Positions 1 through 10,920 of a stretch of DNA of 64,000 bases are shown here, one piece after another (position 1 is the stretch's first letter; each line of letters begins with the position of its first letter). A program made the translations under genes and the position numbers. The DNA lies in assembly GCA_944989445.1 (NCBI GenBank), contig CALYLW010000128.1:1029501-1093500 (forward strand), in the 5' to 3' direction. Under the pieces are notes generated by a model that saw only the letters and a list, made by a program, of their open reading frames with translations, was not told where the DNA came from and did not search any database. This stretch comes from Ampullaceana balthica (taxonomy: Eukaryota > Mollusca > Gastropoda > Lymnaeidae).

Positions 1-1825
1 TATAACTACAGTTCAATTAGCTTCTCGTCTTCAAAGTATGCGTCATGTTTAGAAAAAAAAAGAAAAGGGACTTTTTTTTACCCTCTCTGTAAATGTCATG
101 GTAACCTTAATGTTATGGAGACATTGATTGAACTGTTGGATTAAATATATACAAGCAGACAAAGGGACACGCAGAAAAACAGACAAGCAGACTCGCAATC
201 AGTTTTCATTCTGTCACATCAAATCTTTGTATTTCCTGTATTGAACATGCGAGTGGCTTCATTTGTTCCCCTGGGCCCAACCTTGTGTCATGAACTCTGA
301 CCTTCGCCCTTTGAACTTGAAACTTCGCTTGATCTCTCGGTGACGGTGCAGCAAAGTTCACGTGATCTTGAAGTAATCCCTGATCTCAAATGAACTGAAA
401 CTTAATACGCTGACCCGACTAAGATGGTAGTACAAATTTAAATGACACGTTGGTAAGCGTTGTTGACCACCGACCCTGGATTGACCTCTGGGGCTTAAAT
501 CTTGAAACTTAACTTTAAATTTCTGGTCATCCACTCGTTTGTTAACTTAGACAAGATAAATTTTAAGAAAATAAACAAGTCGAACTCATTTTGTAAATTA
601 TAAGTGCATCTAACAAAGATTTAAAATGTATTTTACAAAATTGCAAATTGGATTATTCAATTCATTTCTAGTACACTTAAAACTGTCAACATTAGATATG
701 ATAGACCATCGTGCATTAAATTGACTTACACATTACATGCAGACGTTTACCTCACAATCACAATACTTCATTGGTTGTTTAGGTCAGTGACCGATACATC
801 AAAGATATTGATTTTAAATTCGTTATGTTGTACACAACACCAAAACGTGCACAAGGACATGGTGAAAAGTGCGTACACGATGACATGTTGACACTCAGTA
901 ATACGATGTTCACAATAAAATGTTACGAACAATGCAATAATTGTAACAATATCACAAGGTATAAAATACTTTTACATAGGCATTGATATAATCGGCATTC
1001 AAGCTTTATAACACAATCACAAAATGTACACGGAGTCCAACACAAAGGCGTATTTTGCACAATTACAAGATGTACGCGATAGCATCCTGTACACTGCGTA
1101 CACCATGTCATAAGTAAACAATGGCGTGATGAGCACACTGTATAAAAACAAAAGGCTGACGCACACAATTGCGCGGTGCGCACATATTTTTATTCGTTGC
1201 AAACCAGATCTTACAACCGGTAAAACATTTTGATTATCGGGGGTGTAGGCAATGGTATTTGGGAAGCGGTACGCCCCTGGTGCTACAAATTCAACATTAA
1301 ACGGTGGCGTTTTGAACACTCTGGCTCTCAATAGTTACACCATTGCCTACATTGTACATCCTCCATCACTTCAAGCTTGAACCTAAGTTTGGCTACTGCC
1401 TACACCGTCTAACACCACGCACACTGGTGGTTTACATCTTATTTTAACTTACACTCTTTCATGTAAGGTTAGCCATACTATTAATGGTTTGATAATTCAA
1501 TAAACAGATCCTGTTGGTCGCACTAACATGTAGGAGGTCAGCAAACACAGACGGGAAAGTGAAACCTAAATGTCCTGAAGGTTAACTTCTCTTCCAATAG
1601 GGACCATCTCCGAGCCTGGGCCAGTCCATCTCCGAGCCTGGGTCAGTCTATTTCCTGTCGATCATATTACCTTCCTGTTGGACGAGACCCCCCTCCCCCA
1701 AACATCCACCGCCACCCATTCCCCACCCCCAAGTGCGAGCTGTCCCATGGCTGTTTGCTGTCCGACCGATAAGTCCACCCTGGATGGTCTTCAGTTGTAT
1801 CAGCTCACAACTCTCTACACCACAC
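1..1825. other. AT-rich DNA, no supported gene
   Basis: I see no gene here. Short open frames at 923-1183 and 1017-1331 (minus) have no recognisable domain or splice context and look like chance. Two small structures are visible: an imperfect 23-bp direct duplication around 1603-1650 (core CATCTCCGAGCCTGGG), and an inverted pair GTAGGCAATGG (near 1245) / CCATTGCCTAC (near 1339). Confidence 0.5.
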
Positions 1826-1900
1826 TGTGGTCAAACCGCGGCCCGCGAGCCGCATGCGGATCTTCTGTGTTCACATTGCGGCTCGCGTAAAATTTGTGAC
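1826..1900 (+). mobile_element. Possible hAT-like terminal fragment
   Basis: The string CTGTGGTCAAACCGCGGCCC, followed by CGAGCCGCATGCGG and later GCGGCTCGCG, resembles the GC-rich ends of many hAT elements (CAGTGG...GGCCCGCGGGCCGCATG). Only one end is visible; no opposite end or 8-bp target duplication was found, so this is either a solo end or a coincidence. Confidence 0.3.
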
Positions 1901-2061
1901 ATTAAAACTTTCAATTTGAAATTTATAATAATATTATGAATATCAACAATAATTGAAAGTTTGTTTGAAAAACTTTACGAAAAACAACGGGCTGAAAATC
2001 ATTGGGGCTTAATTTAAATGTAAAAAGTTTTAGTTTTACTAAAGTGTGTAACTAATTATTG

Positions 2062-2597
2062 AATAAAACAAACCGTAAAAACAAAGTTTTTGACTATATG
2101 AGACATAACTAACAGTATTGATTATGTTCAAACACGACAAACTTTTACAGACTGAACCTGTCTTAACTCCAATTTGCTTTATAACCCCGGGGGGGGGGTG
2201 GGGAGAGAGGGGAAAGGTCTGGTCACCGATCGCTGGACCAAGCTCAGCGTGACACGTAAAATGTAAACAAAAGCACGCCAGTACATTGACGGATGGCTTC
2301 AACGCGTGACTTACTGTCAGTTGAAAAAAACCCAATAACAAACAGTGAAATTGAATTACATACGTTGTATTGAGATAAACTAAAAATGAATTAATTTAAC
2401 AACTGTACATTCGATCGATCTGAAATTTTGATACGATGCATTGTTAGGTGACACGAGTCTTTGTGCCAAATTTCAGCTCGATGGCATCACGGCAAGTGGG
2501 TCATTTTTGACTTTTGTTTTTCCGCCCGACAGACGTACGAAGAGATGACGACAGACAGAGAGACAAGATTTCGAGGTTAATATAAGGGATTTAAAAA
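2062..2597 (-). mobile_element. MITE family M, copy 1
   Basis: This is one of six related elements in the window (the others start near 7446, 19176, 21472, 34743 and 54831). The family has one end with TTTTTAAATCCCTTATATTA and an opposite end with GACTATAAATCCCTTATAT; read inward, both carry AAATCCCTTATAT, so the element has subterminal inverted repeats. Internal landmarks are a pyrimidine-rich tract, the phrase AAATTTCAGATCGATCG, a C-rich tract and TTTAGTTATGTCTCATAT. In this copy the AAATCCCTTAT block at the 2090 end is deleted. There is no coding potential, so it is non-autonomous; the superfamily is unknown. The minus assignment is relative to copies 3-5. Confidence 0.75.
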
Positions 2598-3205
2598 GTT
2601 TAAAGCAAATAGGGTAACAGTTGGCAGGGACTAAAATATAAAGTAGAGAATCGAAGTTTTCTACATGATTGGGCAGAGGACTTGACTTTTATTAAAATGT
2701 ATGGAAACTTCTGCTGTTGAAAAGGAGCTGTAAAGCTATTATATACGAGTAGAGATCATGGTTTGGAGATGGTACCAGGTCATAATCTGTAAGGGATTAA
2801 GGGAGGCTGGTGTCAGAAGTAAAATGTCCTGCAGTTAAGAAAGCTAGTCACCAACTTATATCCATTATTCGGTAAAACGTACTGCTGTGAATCTTTGTAC
2901 TCCACAACTAAATTAATAAAAGCAAATTATCGAACAGTTACTGGTAACCAGTATCAGACAGAACGTCTTCGCTCCACAACTATTTGCTATTTTCATGTTT
3001 TAAAAAAAAATGCAAGTTAAAAAATAATTTTTAAAATAAATGTAATTCATGTAAAGTTAACAATCGTTTTGTTTACTTTCAGAATTATTGATTTGAAATG
3101 ACTTTTAATGTAATCTAGAATGATTTCCCATGAATAAAAATTGTAATTCTTGGAAAATACGCTTAAATACCCATTCGAGTTTTTATTACTTGTCTCTATT
3201 GATAG
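2598..3205. other. AT-rich DNA, nothing recognised
   Basis: No reading frame, repeat array or element end could be supported in this stretch. Confidence 0.5.
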
Positions 3206-3576
3206 TAGGGCTGTTGACGATTAATTGTAATTGAATAGTTAACTCTTGATTAATTAATAGTTAATTTCGATTAAAGCCAAAAATTAAAATGTATGGTGTC
3301 ATAAGTAATATTTGTTAAACGAATTTGTTGAAAATCGAAATAACACTGCAATATCTCTTTTATATGTTATCCTTTAACCAACTACGCAGACAGACAAGTG
3401 TGTTGACATTATTGGGTTCAAATGATGAGCGGGTCTTATTGACAATATAACCAGCTAGCTGACTTCCAATACATTTGTACATTGTAAGTGATGGGGCGAT
3501 TAATCGTTAAAAAAAATTAATCGTTAATTTTTTAGCCATTAATCAATTAATTAATCGTTAATTATTTGCAGCCCTA
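3206..3576. mobile_element. hAT-like MITE with TAGGGCTG ends
   Basis: The left end reads TAGGGCTGTTGACGATTAAT and the right end, reverse-complemented, reads TAGGGCTGCAAATAATTAAC. The inside is rich in GATTAAT/ATTAATC strings that could fold back. TAGGGCTGCAAC-type ends with ATTAATCG interiors are common in animal hAT-related MITEs, but no clear 8-bp target duplication is visible (attgatag on the left, aattttaa on the right), so the superfamily is tentative. 371 bp, no coding potential. Confidence 0.6.
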
Positions 3577-4212
3577 AATTTTAAACATAGTTTTATGCAA
3601 TATAATGTTTTTTATTAGCCTGTATAAACTTGACTGCTCTATCAAAAATTATACCAGCTTGTCATAGTGTTGATTTTTAGAAATTTTTCTATGGAAGACA
3701 AACTCTTCTGGTGCTCTACTCTCAAATTATTGGATCACAACCAAGATAGCTAAATAAAATAAGCCCATATTTCACCTTCATTATGTATGTTATTACAATT
3801 TGAAATACTTCTGTCCCCTAAAGTTCAGCACCCTTTAGGTCACCATTTGGCTACAATTTCAGACCATACAATAGCGCTTTCTACACTTGAACTTAAATAC
3901 TGAATGAACTCTTGAACTGTGACGTCAATCAAGTACATATCTAATAATAACTATCCAAAAGAATGGTACGCCATCAAATCTGCATAAAGGTGAATTTCAA
4001 ATTTGGGCGGAATTAAGGAAACAATTGATGGCTACAGTTCAAGAATTGAATATAACAAAAAAAGACATTAGTTTCAGACTTTTTTAAAATTGAAGGCTTC
4101 CCTTTGATTTTTTTGTTGAAAATTCGCATTGTTTTAAATAAATTATTTTATGAAAATTTAAGATTGAAAAAATTACAATTCCGTAAATAAATAAACGAAC
4201 TAAACATTTCGA
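3577..4212. other. AT-rich DNA, nothing recognised
   Basis: No supported feature up to the 3' tail of the downstream LINE. Confidence 0.5.
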
Positions 4213-4298
4213 TGATTATCTTATCTTATCTTATCTGTTTACAGACGCTCCTTCTATACAGAAGATTATTGTGTCCTACGCTTATCTATGGTTTGTGT

Positions 4299-6068
4299 TT
4301 AGTCCTGCATTTTTATTAGAGATTTAAATGTTGATAAAGTGTTGGTTTTCCTGGATTCTTCAGGCAACCCATTCCACGAGCGAATTCCGGACGGGAAGAA
4401 GGAAAACTTGTATGTGTTTGTTCTTGCATACGGAATAAGAAAGGTGTTTTTATCCTTATGTCTATCTGAGGGTTGTATTAAGTTATCTTTGTGTTGGATT
4501 TCTAAATTAGAATTAATTGCTTTATGTATGATTACTACTTTGCTCTTGGTTCTTCTATACTCTAGTGTTTCAAGGTTTAATGATTTAACTAATGGTGTTA
4601 TTCTTGTCAGTTTTGAATATTCTCCAGTAATGAATCTGGCAGCTCTTTTTTGAATTTGTTCTAGTTTATCAATGTTTTCTTTGGTGGATGAGTCCCATAC
4701 AGAAGATGCATATTCTAGTACAGGTCTCACCAAAGTGAGGTAGCATTTTAGTTTTATATCTCTATTACAAGTTTCTGTTTTACAAAGCCTAAGGTTTTGT
4801 TTGATTTTTTAATAACTTCATTGACGTGGGGATTCCATGATAGTTTCTCATTTATTAAGACTCCTAAGTATTTTGCATCTTTAGTTTGGGTCAGTTCTTT
4901 TCCATGAATGTAATATTTTGAATTTATTTGTTTCTTTTTCTTTGTTACTCTTAACAGTTGACACTTTTCTGGGTGGAAAGACATACTCCAGTTAGTTTCC
5001 CATTTTATCAATTCATCTAAGTCTTTTTGTAAAATTTTGCTATCTTGTTCTGATTTAATTGTTCTATAGATTATACAATCATCAGCAAATAACCTAACTT
5101 TTGTACCTGTTGAGATGTGGTTGGGTAAATCATTTATATAAATTAAAAAGAGTAAGGGAACCTAGCACAGTTCCTTGGGGAACTCCTGAGTTAACCTTTA
5201 TTGGTGCAGATTTAGATCCATTAATTATTACAGTTTGCTCCCTGCCCAAAAGGAAGTCTTGGATCCAGTGATGTAAGGAACCTGAGATTCCAAAGTAGTT
5301 AAGATTTTTAAGTAAACTAAGGTGGTGAACTTTGTCAAATGCTTTTGAGAAGTCTAGTAATATTGTATCTATTTGATCATTTTTGTCTAAGCCTTTTGAT
5401 AGTCCATCTACTAAACCTATTAATTGTGTTTCACATGATCTGCTTTTTCTAAAGCCGTGTTGATGTGGGCATAGGGCATTATATTTGTCAAGGTGGTTAA
5501 CTATTCTACTATATATTATGTGTTCAAGTAATTTACAGGTGATACTAGTAAGTGATACAGGCCTGTAATTACCAGGGTCTGATTTATCCCCTTTCTTAAA
5601 GAGTGGAGTTACGTTAGCTAATATCCAATCCTGGGGCACTTTACCCTGGTTTAGAGAGGCTTGAAAGAGAACTGCAAGGATTGGGGACAGTTCATTGCTT
5701 AGTTCTTTTAATAACCTTGCAGGCAAATCATCTGGGCCAGTAGCTTTGTTTATTTTTAAGTTTTTTAGGAGTGAATGTATACCTATCTCATCTACAGTTA
5801 TGTTACCTATTTCTTCCATTTTATTTAAATTTATTAAAACTTCTTTGTCGCCTGAGGCAGAAAAAGATGATGCAAAATATGTGTTAAGGATATTAGCTTT
5901 AGTTTCATTATCATTATAGGTTTTATTATTTGAGCCTTTTAGTGTGGCTATTCCTGAAGGTTCCATTTTTTTAGATTTGATAAAGGACCATAAGTTTTTA
6001 TTGTTATCTTTGGTAATTACATTATTTATATATTCGTTTTGGAGGTTTCGACTAAGTTTTTGTGTCAA
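4299..6068 (-). pseudogene. LINE ORF2 reverse transcriptase, broken
   Basis: Reverse transcriptase that would copy LINE RNA at the nicked target. Visible blocks in order: LFKKGDKSDPGNYRPVSLTS, then LLDFSKAFDKV (motif A with catalytic Asp), then SGVPQGTVLG (motif B). Directly after this the frame is broken by what looks like one extra T in GGTTCCC near 5163, and the FADD motif C (two catalytic Asp) at 5078-5089 is read in the next frame. The thumb region MSFHPEKCQLL...DAKYLGVLINEKLSW follows (5011-4754). A second shift near 4780 leads to the C-terminal domain VRPVLEYASSVWDSS...IQKRAARF (4733-4299). Catalytic residues are present, so decay is by indels, not loss of active site. An old copy; not expected to be translated. 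Confidence 0.88.
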
Positions 6069-6146
6069 GTGTTTAATCTTTAAGTATTTTTTGTGTATCC
6101 TATATGAATAGGTAGCTTTATATTTCTTAAATAAGTTCTCTTTTTG

Positions 6147-7080
6147 TTAGCATAGCTTTTTCAATCTAGAATTGAACCAGCATTTGTTAATTTTATTTGA
6201 TGTTAGTTTTGTTGGAACATTCTCATCCATTATAGTTTTTAGATTTGTTTTTATATCTTTCCAAATTTCTTCTACTGGGCTATTTGTGTTAAATTTACTT
6301 AGGAAAGTTTGTTGGAAGTTAGCCGCTGATTGGTGTAGTTTTATTAAATTACATTTATTCCAAAGATAGATTATTCTTCTAGGTATCTTATTAATGTTAG
6401 TTTTTATTGTATTGGTGACCCTAACAATATCATGGTCGGACAGTCCTGGAATTATTTTATAGTCTAACACTAGTCCTGGTCTATTTGTTAGGAATAAATC
6501 TAGTGTTTTATTTTTCCTTGTTGCTGTTTTTACTATCTGTTCTAGGTTTACATTGTTTATAGTGTCTAAAAAGTGTTCATTAATTTCTTTGTTAGTTTGA
6601 TGGTTATCAATTGTATAGTTTTTTCCAATTTATATCTGGAAGATTGAAGTCCCCCATAATCCATAGAACTGCATTTTTATTATTCTCTTTTATGAAAGTT
6701 AATTGACTACAAAGATTGTTCATGTATTCTAGGTTTGTATTCGGAGGTCTATATATACTGCCTACAATAAGTGGGGATGAGTTTGGTGTAATTATTTTAC
6801 AATAAATAGACTCTATATTAAAATTTGGCTGTGTAGTAATTTCTTCAGCTATGATATTTGATTTAATTGCAAGTAGCACTCCTCCATAATTGTCTGGTCT
6901 GTCTTTCCTAAAAATATTATAATTGGTGTTTAAAATCTCAGAGTTATATATGTTGGGGTTCAACCAAGTTTCAGAACCAGCAATTATGTCTGGTTCTTCT
7001 GTTTTTATAAGTAGTTCTAAATCTGGAATTTTATTTTTTATGCTTTGGAAATTAACTATTAATTTATAATTTGGAAACAT
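6147..7080 (-). pseudogene. LINE ORF2 endonuclease region, broken
   Basis: APE-like endonuclease, which in intact elements nicks the target DNA to start reverse transcription. The first segment (7080-6607, 157 residues) begins MFPNYKLIVNFQSIKNKI and shows the family landmarks: SETWLNP (catalytic Glu region), GSIYRPPN and GDFNLPDINW (Asp/Asn). A one-base indel in the T-run at 6619-6624 shifts the frame; the reading continues in another frame through TLDLFLTNRPG to GLSDHDIV, the C-terminal SDH catalytic motif (about 6430-6445). It then runs to a TAA at 6147-6149, in frame with the downstream RT reading. The true start of ORF2 is not preserved with confidence; the Met at 7080 is simply the first one available. 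Confidence 0.85.
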
Positions 7081-7236
7081 GATTTATCATGTATGTATTA
7101 GTTTTCCATACAATCTGATTTACTTGACTTTTGGCTTTAAAAAGCATTTGAAGTATCTATAAAGGGGAAGTAACCAAAGAATATCATCTGCTTCTTTGTG
7201 ATTCATCTTAATTTCGTCGCGAAGAAAATGTGAACT

Positions 7237-7315
7237 ACATTTCACTTTGCTAATTTCACTTTGCTAATTTCACTTTGCTAATTTCACTTTGCTAAATTCA
7301 CTTTGCTAATTTCAC
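7237..7315. repeat. 14-bp minisatellite
   Basis: About five copies of ATTTCACTTTGCTA in perfect or near-perfect tandem, just upstream (minus-strand sense) of the truncated LINE 5' end. Confidence 0.85.
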
Positions 7316-7445
7316 TTCTTAAAAAATAATAAATTATGACTGACATGATGCAATGTAAATAACATGTATTTTCAATAATTACTTTAAATGTACAAATAAA
7401 CCTTATTGCAGTCCCAGTAATTTGCAGTTGTTATTTTACGAATCT

Positions 7446-7700
7446 TTTTATTAAATCCTTTATATAAACTCGTGGTGTCTGGTTGCTTGCTTGCTTGATT
7501 GCTTGTTTGCTTGATTGCTTGTCTGTCGCCAAAACTTTTGATAGATTTTCAACCCACTTACTCGTAAGCTAACGAGCTGAATTTTTGCAGGCAGTTTTGT
7601 ACCGATGATAAAAACTATGTATCAAAATTTCAGATCGATCGCATGTACGGTAATTAAATTATTGAATTTTTAGATTATTTTGTTTATCTTTATGTATCAT
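7446..7700 (+). mobile_element. MITE family M, copy 2 (partial, diverged)
   Basis: The start TTAAATCCTTTATATAAACT matches the family end. CGAGCTGAATTTTTGCA and AAATTTCAGATCGATCGCAT follow in the same order as in copies 3-5. The second half of the element is not recognisable. At the spot where the other copies have a TCTG-rich tract, this copy carries a TTGC/TTGA-type tetranucleotide run (about 7478-7530). Confidence 0.6.
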
Positions 7701-8106
7701 GTTATTTTTTGAGATAGAGTGTCCCGGTGCGTATTATATTGAACAACCTTTCTGTCGCGCAATAAGGTGCGTATTTTATTGACAACACTTTTTATAAACA
7801 TATTCCTGATGGGTGCGCATTATGTTAAACATGTTTTACGACACAACTGCAATTTTGTATTTTTGGATGGTCTTGCGCTGCGTTTTATAATGAACATTCT
7901 TTTAGTTACGTCTAGTACATAAAGGATTTATAGTGAAAAACTTGGTTTTTTACTTTTAAAAAATTTAGTATGTTTTTTTTTAAATTTTAACTTTTTGTAT
8001 TTATTCAAATTATAAGAGAAGCATGACATTGACAACCCATGGCATCACAGCGACGTGAACAATGTCACAGTGTTATAAATATCACAATGTCCATATATAT
8101 ATGTGT
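7700..8106. other. Degenerate repeats in AT-rich DNA
   Basis: Between 7730 and 7900 the phrase GGTGCGTATT.TATTGAACA recurs about three times with strong divergence, so this may be an old minisatellite of about 60 bp. Nothing else is supported. Confidence 0.35.
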
Positions 8107-8343
8107 GTATGTATGTATTTATGTATGTATATAGATAGATAGATAGATAGATAGACAGACGGACGGACGGACGGATGGATGGATGGATGGATGGATGGAT
8201 GGATGGATGGAAGGATGGATGGATGGATGGATGGATGGATGGATGGATGGATGGATGGATGGATGGATGGATGGATGGAGAGAGGGATGGATGGATGGAT
8301 GAATGAATGGATGGATGGATGGATGGATGGATAGATAGATAGA
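8107..8343. repeat. GATA/GGAT microsatellite
   Basis: A tetranucleotide array: TATG, then GATA, then GGAC, then a long GGAT stretch with a few interruptions (GGAA, GAGAGA, GAAT), returning to GATA. The predicted protein on the minus strand (SIHP repeats) is an artefact of the array. It abuts the left LTR of the next element. Confidence 0.97.
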
Positions 8344-8347
8344 TGAA

Positions 8348-8616
8348 TGTCCCGTGTTTGTCACGAGTTGGATGACGGAGAGGTCACGTGAGTGAAAGCG
8401 TGGGACAGAAGGTTCGAGAGTATTATCAGTTGTCAGAATTCTGTGTTTGAGGACTCCACGTTGTATAACCTCAAATTGTATATGTTCTGTACATAGTGTG
8501 CATATGAAAGTTGTTTTATTGAAACCAATTCTTCAGAGGATTATTGTATGCAAGGTTATGTATTGAAAGAATGCCTACAAGATACACTTATAAGTAAAAC
8601 ATCACAAAGATGTTAC
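8348..8616 (+). repeat. Left LTR
   Basis: Starts TGTCCCGTG and ends GATGTTAC. It matches the right LTR along its length, with about a dozen substitutions by eye and one 18-bp length difference near GAATTCTGTGT, where GTGT repeats flank the missing block. This points to an old insertion. Confidence 0.88.
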
Positions 8617-8618
8617 TT

Positions 8619-8630
8619 TGGTGTCAGATA
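8619..8630 (+). promoter_or_regulatory. Candidate tRNA primer-binding site
   Basis: TGGTGTCAGATA begins two bases after the left LTR end, the usual position of the minus-strand primer-binding site. The TGG start is what is expected for pairing with a tRNA CCA 3' end. Which tRNA is not determined. Confidence 0.55.
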
Positions 8631-9450
8631 GTAAAAGTGATTAAGATTACCATTAGTCCTAAGTGAACAAAGTACAGGAAGGAGGTATTCGTTGAAGTGA
8701 CAATTATTTTGTGTATTCAAAAGAGGGAAGTATTAACTGAAGGCAGAAATATTGTGAGCCATAGTAATTTATGAATATTCAAGTTAGTAAGCAGATGTGA
8801 ATAAACTTGTGGTTCAATGAAATATTTGATACAAGAATTTTTCAAAATGGTGGCTTGACTTCCCACAATGCAGCTAGATGCACTGAATCAGGGTCATGCA
8901 GTCGACAGTAAGTACAGGCCTACTGTCTGTTACACACAGTGAACGTATATACGTCAGCAATTACAGGCCATTACTAATAACGCCAAGAAAGATCTGTAAA
9001 CAAACCTTGAACTTGAGAAGCTATGGACTATTATTAACTGTGTCAGTGTGAATTATAAATCAAGGAACTGAATTTGTATTAATTCATTGTTTGAAAAGTG
9101 TGATAATTGCAATTTGGAATAGTGGAGTGAACTAAAGTGTCTAATAACTAACCTAAAGTTCGGAAATCGGAAAATTTGATTAAGTGACTTATTTTATCAA
9201 AACTTTGGACCATCGGATGTGTTTTGTCAATCTGAGAGAGCGTATATATAAAGTATACTTAAGATCCCGTGTGAGGATGCTTTGTTGCCTCATTTTGTTA
9301 AATTCATATTTAATGGTTTAGACGGGTCACTTATTTGGACTTAGCGTATTTGGAATTCAAGATTTTTCATGTGGAGGATTTATACCTTAATAAATACATA
9401 CTTAATTCCTTACTGAATTATTTGACTCATATCATTCCATAAAACTAAAC
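8631..9450 (+). other. LTR element leader region
   Basis: An untranslated leader between the primer-binding site and the gag start. No frame of note. It is inside the element because it lies between the LTR and gag on the same strand. Confidence 0.55.
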
Positions 9451-10254
9451 ATGGATTACTACGAAAAATTGACTGCCATTGCAGGAAAGTTTGGCTTAAG
9501 TGGAAAAGAATTGAAAGACTTTGTTGAAGAGAAAGTCAACATTGCCAAAGAAGAAGAGAAGCTAAAAGTAGCCAGAGAAGAAGAGATGCAAAAAATAGCC
9601 AAAGAAGAAGAGAGGCAAAACAAATAATTGAGAGAGAAGAAAGAGCTGCTAGAAGAGAACTTGAACAACTTAAAAATGACAACTTAAAACTACAAATTGA
9701 TTTAGAGAGTAGAGGCCACAATCCTGGTAATGACACAAACAGAAAGTCAGCACCGAAGGACACTATCCAAGTTAGAAAATATGATAACCAGAAAGAAAAA
9801 ATGGATGTGTATCTGGATTATTTTGAATCCATAATGGCCATGAAAGGTTATGATGAAGAAGATTGGCCAGCACAACTGATGACTCAACTAACTGGAGAAG
9901 CATTTGAAGCTTAGAACAGTATAGCCAAAGAAGACAAAAACATATATAAAAATGTCAAAAAGCCACTTCTATGTCATTTCGGAAAGTCAGAAAATGATTA
10001 TAGAAAATAATTTCATGAAATGAGAATCAAGATGGACAAAGATCCACAGATCATAGTGCATGAAGCACATGTTAAATTAACAAAATTGCTGGAACTTACA
10101 GCAATAGATACGACCAATCCAAAGGCTATACTAGACATGGTGTTAATTGACAAGTTTTTAGAAAATGAAACATCAACTCTATTCACATATTTAACTGATA
10201 AGAAAGTTCGTACTCAAGCAGAGCTAATAAATGCATTACGCACATTAAAAAAAT
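9451..10254 (+). pseudogene. LTR retrotransposon gag remnant
   Basis: Gag is the structural polyprotein that packages element RNA. The reading starts at ATG 9451 (MDYYEKLTAIAGKFGLSG) and contains a lysine/glutamate-rich coiled-coil-like stretch with repeats of AKEEE/AREEE (about residues 30-60). A frame change near 9627 follows. A capsid-like region then begins with VRKYDNQKEKMDVYLDYFES and includes LMTQLTGEAFEA, a pattern common to Ty3/gypsy capsids (a stretch around D..LxxFE..., then L...L.G.A). In-frame stops occur at about 9913 and 10007. The last intact stretch is 10020-10254 (MRIKMDKDPQIIVHEAH...). No CCHC zinc knuckle is present, so the nucleocapsid part has been lost at the Penelope junction. 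Confidence 0.75.
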
Positions 10255-10560
10255 TGCACAAGTCGCAACGTGATTTATGCAATTCTTTGCAAGAGGTGTA
10301 ATAAAATTTACGTGATTGTGACAGGTCGTCGTCTTGGAGATCGGTTTTGAGAACACCTGTATAATATAAATAAACATGCTCAATGTCCTGAATCTAAACA
10401 TTTTAACAGTGTTGACCATGACGGTATTTTAGATGTTGCTGTTACTGGTATTTTATATGCAAACAATACCCATGATAGGATCCACATGGAAAATAGACGT
10501 ATAAAACGATTTGGTACGTTGGCTCCATATGGAATTAACCAAATTCACAATTTTACCTAA
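10255..10560 (+). pseudogene. Penelope GIY-YIG endonuclease fragment
   Basis: The frame starting at TGC 10255 reads CTSRNVIYAILCKRCNKIYV, then VTGRRLGDRF, stop, EHLYN, later SKHFNSVDHDG, LDVAVTGILYAN, and ends RIKRFGTLAPYGIN before TAA 10558-10560. The order VIYAI.C..C..IYV..TGRRLGDRF.EHL, then HFN...H, then GTL.P.GIN is the signature of Penelope GIY-YIG domains. One in-frame TGA is at 10348-10350, and the usual Gly-Glu after the second Tyr is replaced (IYVIV), so it is a pseudogene. The overlapping 10020-10301 frame ends in this sequence out of phase. Confidence 0.82.
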
Positions 10561-10747
10561 CTGTAGAATCTTTTTCCCGTTGTGGTTTTAACTGTAACTT
10601 TAGAAACTTCCTCCTTTTTCCTACATCCTGTGTCCTTGTTTGTTTTTGTTTTTCCTTTCATTTTATTTTACATGAATATTTTAAATTATTTTATGATTTA
10701 ATATGTTTTAAGAATTTAAATATATGTAAGTACCTATTTTATGTTAT

Positions 10748-10785
10748 TGTACTGATGAAGGCATTGGCCGAAACGTCTATTGTCG
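10748..10785 (+). ncRNA. Hammerhead-ribozyme-like motif
   Basis: CTGATGA (10752-10758) is followed by a short helix GGC-ATTG-GCC, then GAAAC (10770-10774) and GTC (10775-10777), the order of a hammerhead core with a GUC cleavage triplet. It lies downstream of a Penelope endonuclease, where hammerheads of this kind are known. Stem III would be only A-U and C-G with no loop, so activity would need dimers, as proposed for such tiny motifs. Weak points: an extra A (10759) between the core and stem II, and only about three base pairs in stem I. Confidence 0.5.
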
Positions 10786-10854
10786 TTTTAGTTTTAAAAA
10801 AAGCCTCAAATTTATCGTTTTAATTGCACAATTTATTTGTGTATTTTGTATTTT

Positions 10855-10920
10855 AAGGGAAAGGACAATGTGGTTGCAGACATATTAAGTAGAATGACAA
10901 TAAATAAAGACATTCTGTGA
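10855..10920 (+). pseudogene. LTR element RNase H C-terminal remnant
   Basis: The frame KGKDNVVADILSRMTINKDI followed by a Leu codon and TGA (10918-10920) matches the end of the Ty3/gypsy RNase H domain, whose usual form is H.KGKDNVVAD.LSR. Only about 21 residues remain, in the right orientation relative to gag, showing that the original pol gene has been deleted on both sides. Confidence 0.75.

Larger units (their letters stand above)
4213..7085 (-). mobile_element. 5'-truncated jockey-superfamily LINE
   Basis: This is a non-LTR retrotransposon on the minus strand. Reading from 7080 downward it encodes an APE-type endonuclease, then a reverse transcriptase and a C-terminal region, all of ORF2. 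No ORF1 is present, so the element is 5'-truncated, the usual fate of LINE copies made by target-primed reverse transcription. Its 3' end carries a short simple repeat, (GATAA)n on the minus strand at about 4213-4236, rather than poly(A), as is common in CR1/L2/jockey relatives. Three frameshifts and at least one stop make it inactive. A diverged fragment of the same 3' end lies at 20770-20990. The clade within the superfamily cannot be fixed by eye. Confidence 0.9.
10255..10853 (+). mobile_element. Penelope-like element 3' fragment
   Basis: Penelope-like retroelements encode a reverse transcriptase fused to a GIY-YIG endonuclease and often carry hammerhead ribozyme motifs in their terminal repeats. 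This fragment has the endonuclease C-terminal part (10255-10560), an untranslated tail and a hammerhead-like core (10752-10777), in that order. It sits between the gag and RNase H remnants of the LTR element. The reverse transcriptase part is absent, consistent with 5' truncation. The right boundary is set where LTR-element RNase H coding resumes at 10855. Confidence 0.75.

Noticed and set aside
1017..1331. 104-codon minus-strand gene
   Set aside because: No domain, signal peptide or splice context; length is within chance expectation for 64 kb.
4339..4653. 104-codon plus-strand gene
   Set aside because: Antisense shadow of the LINE C-terminal region.
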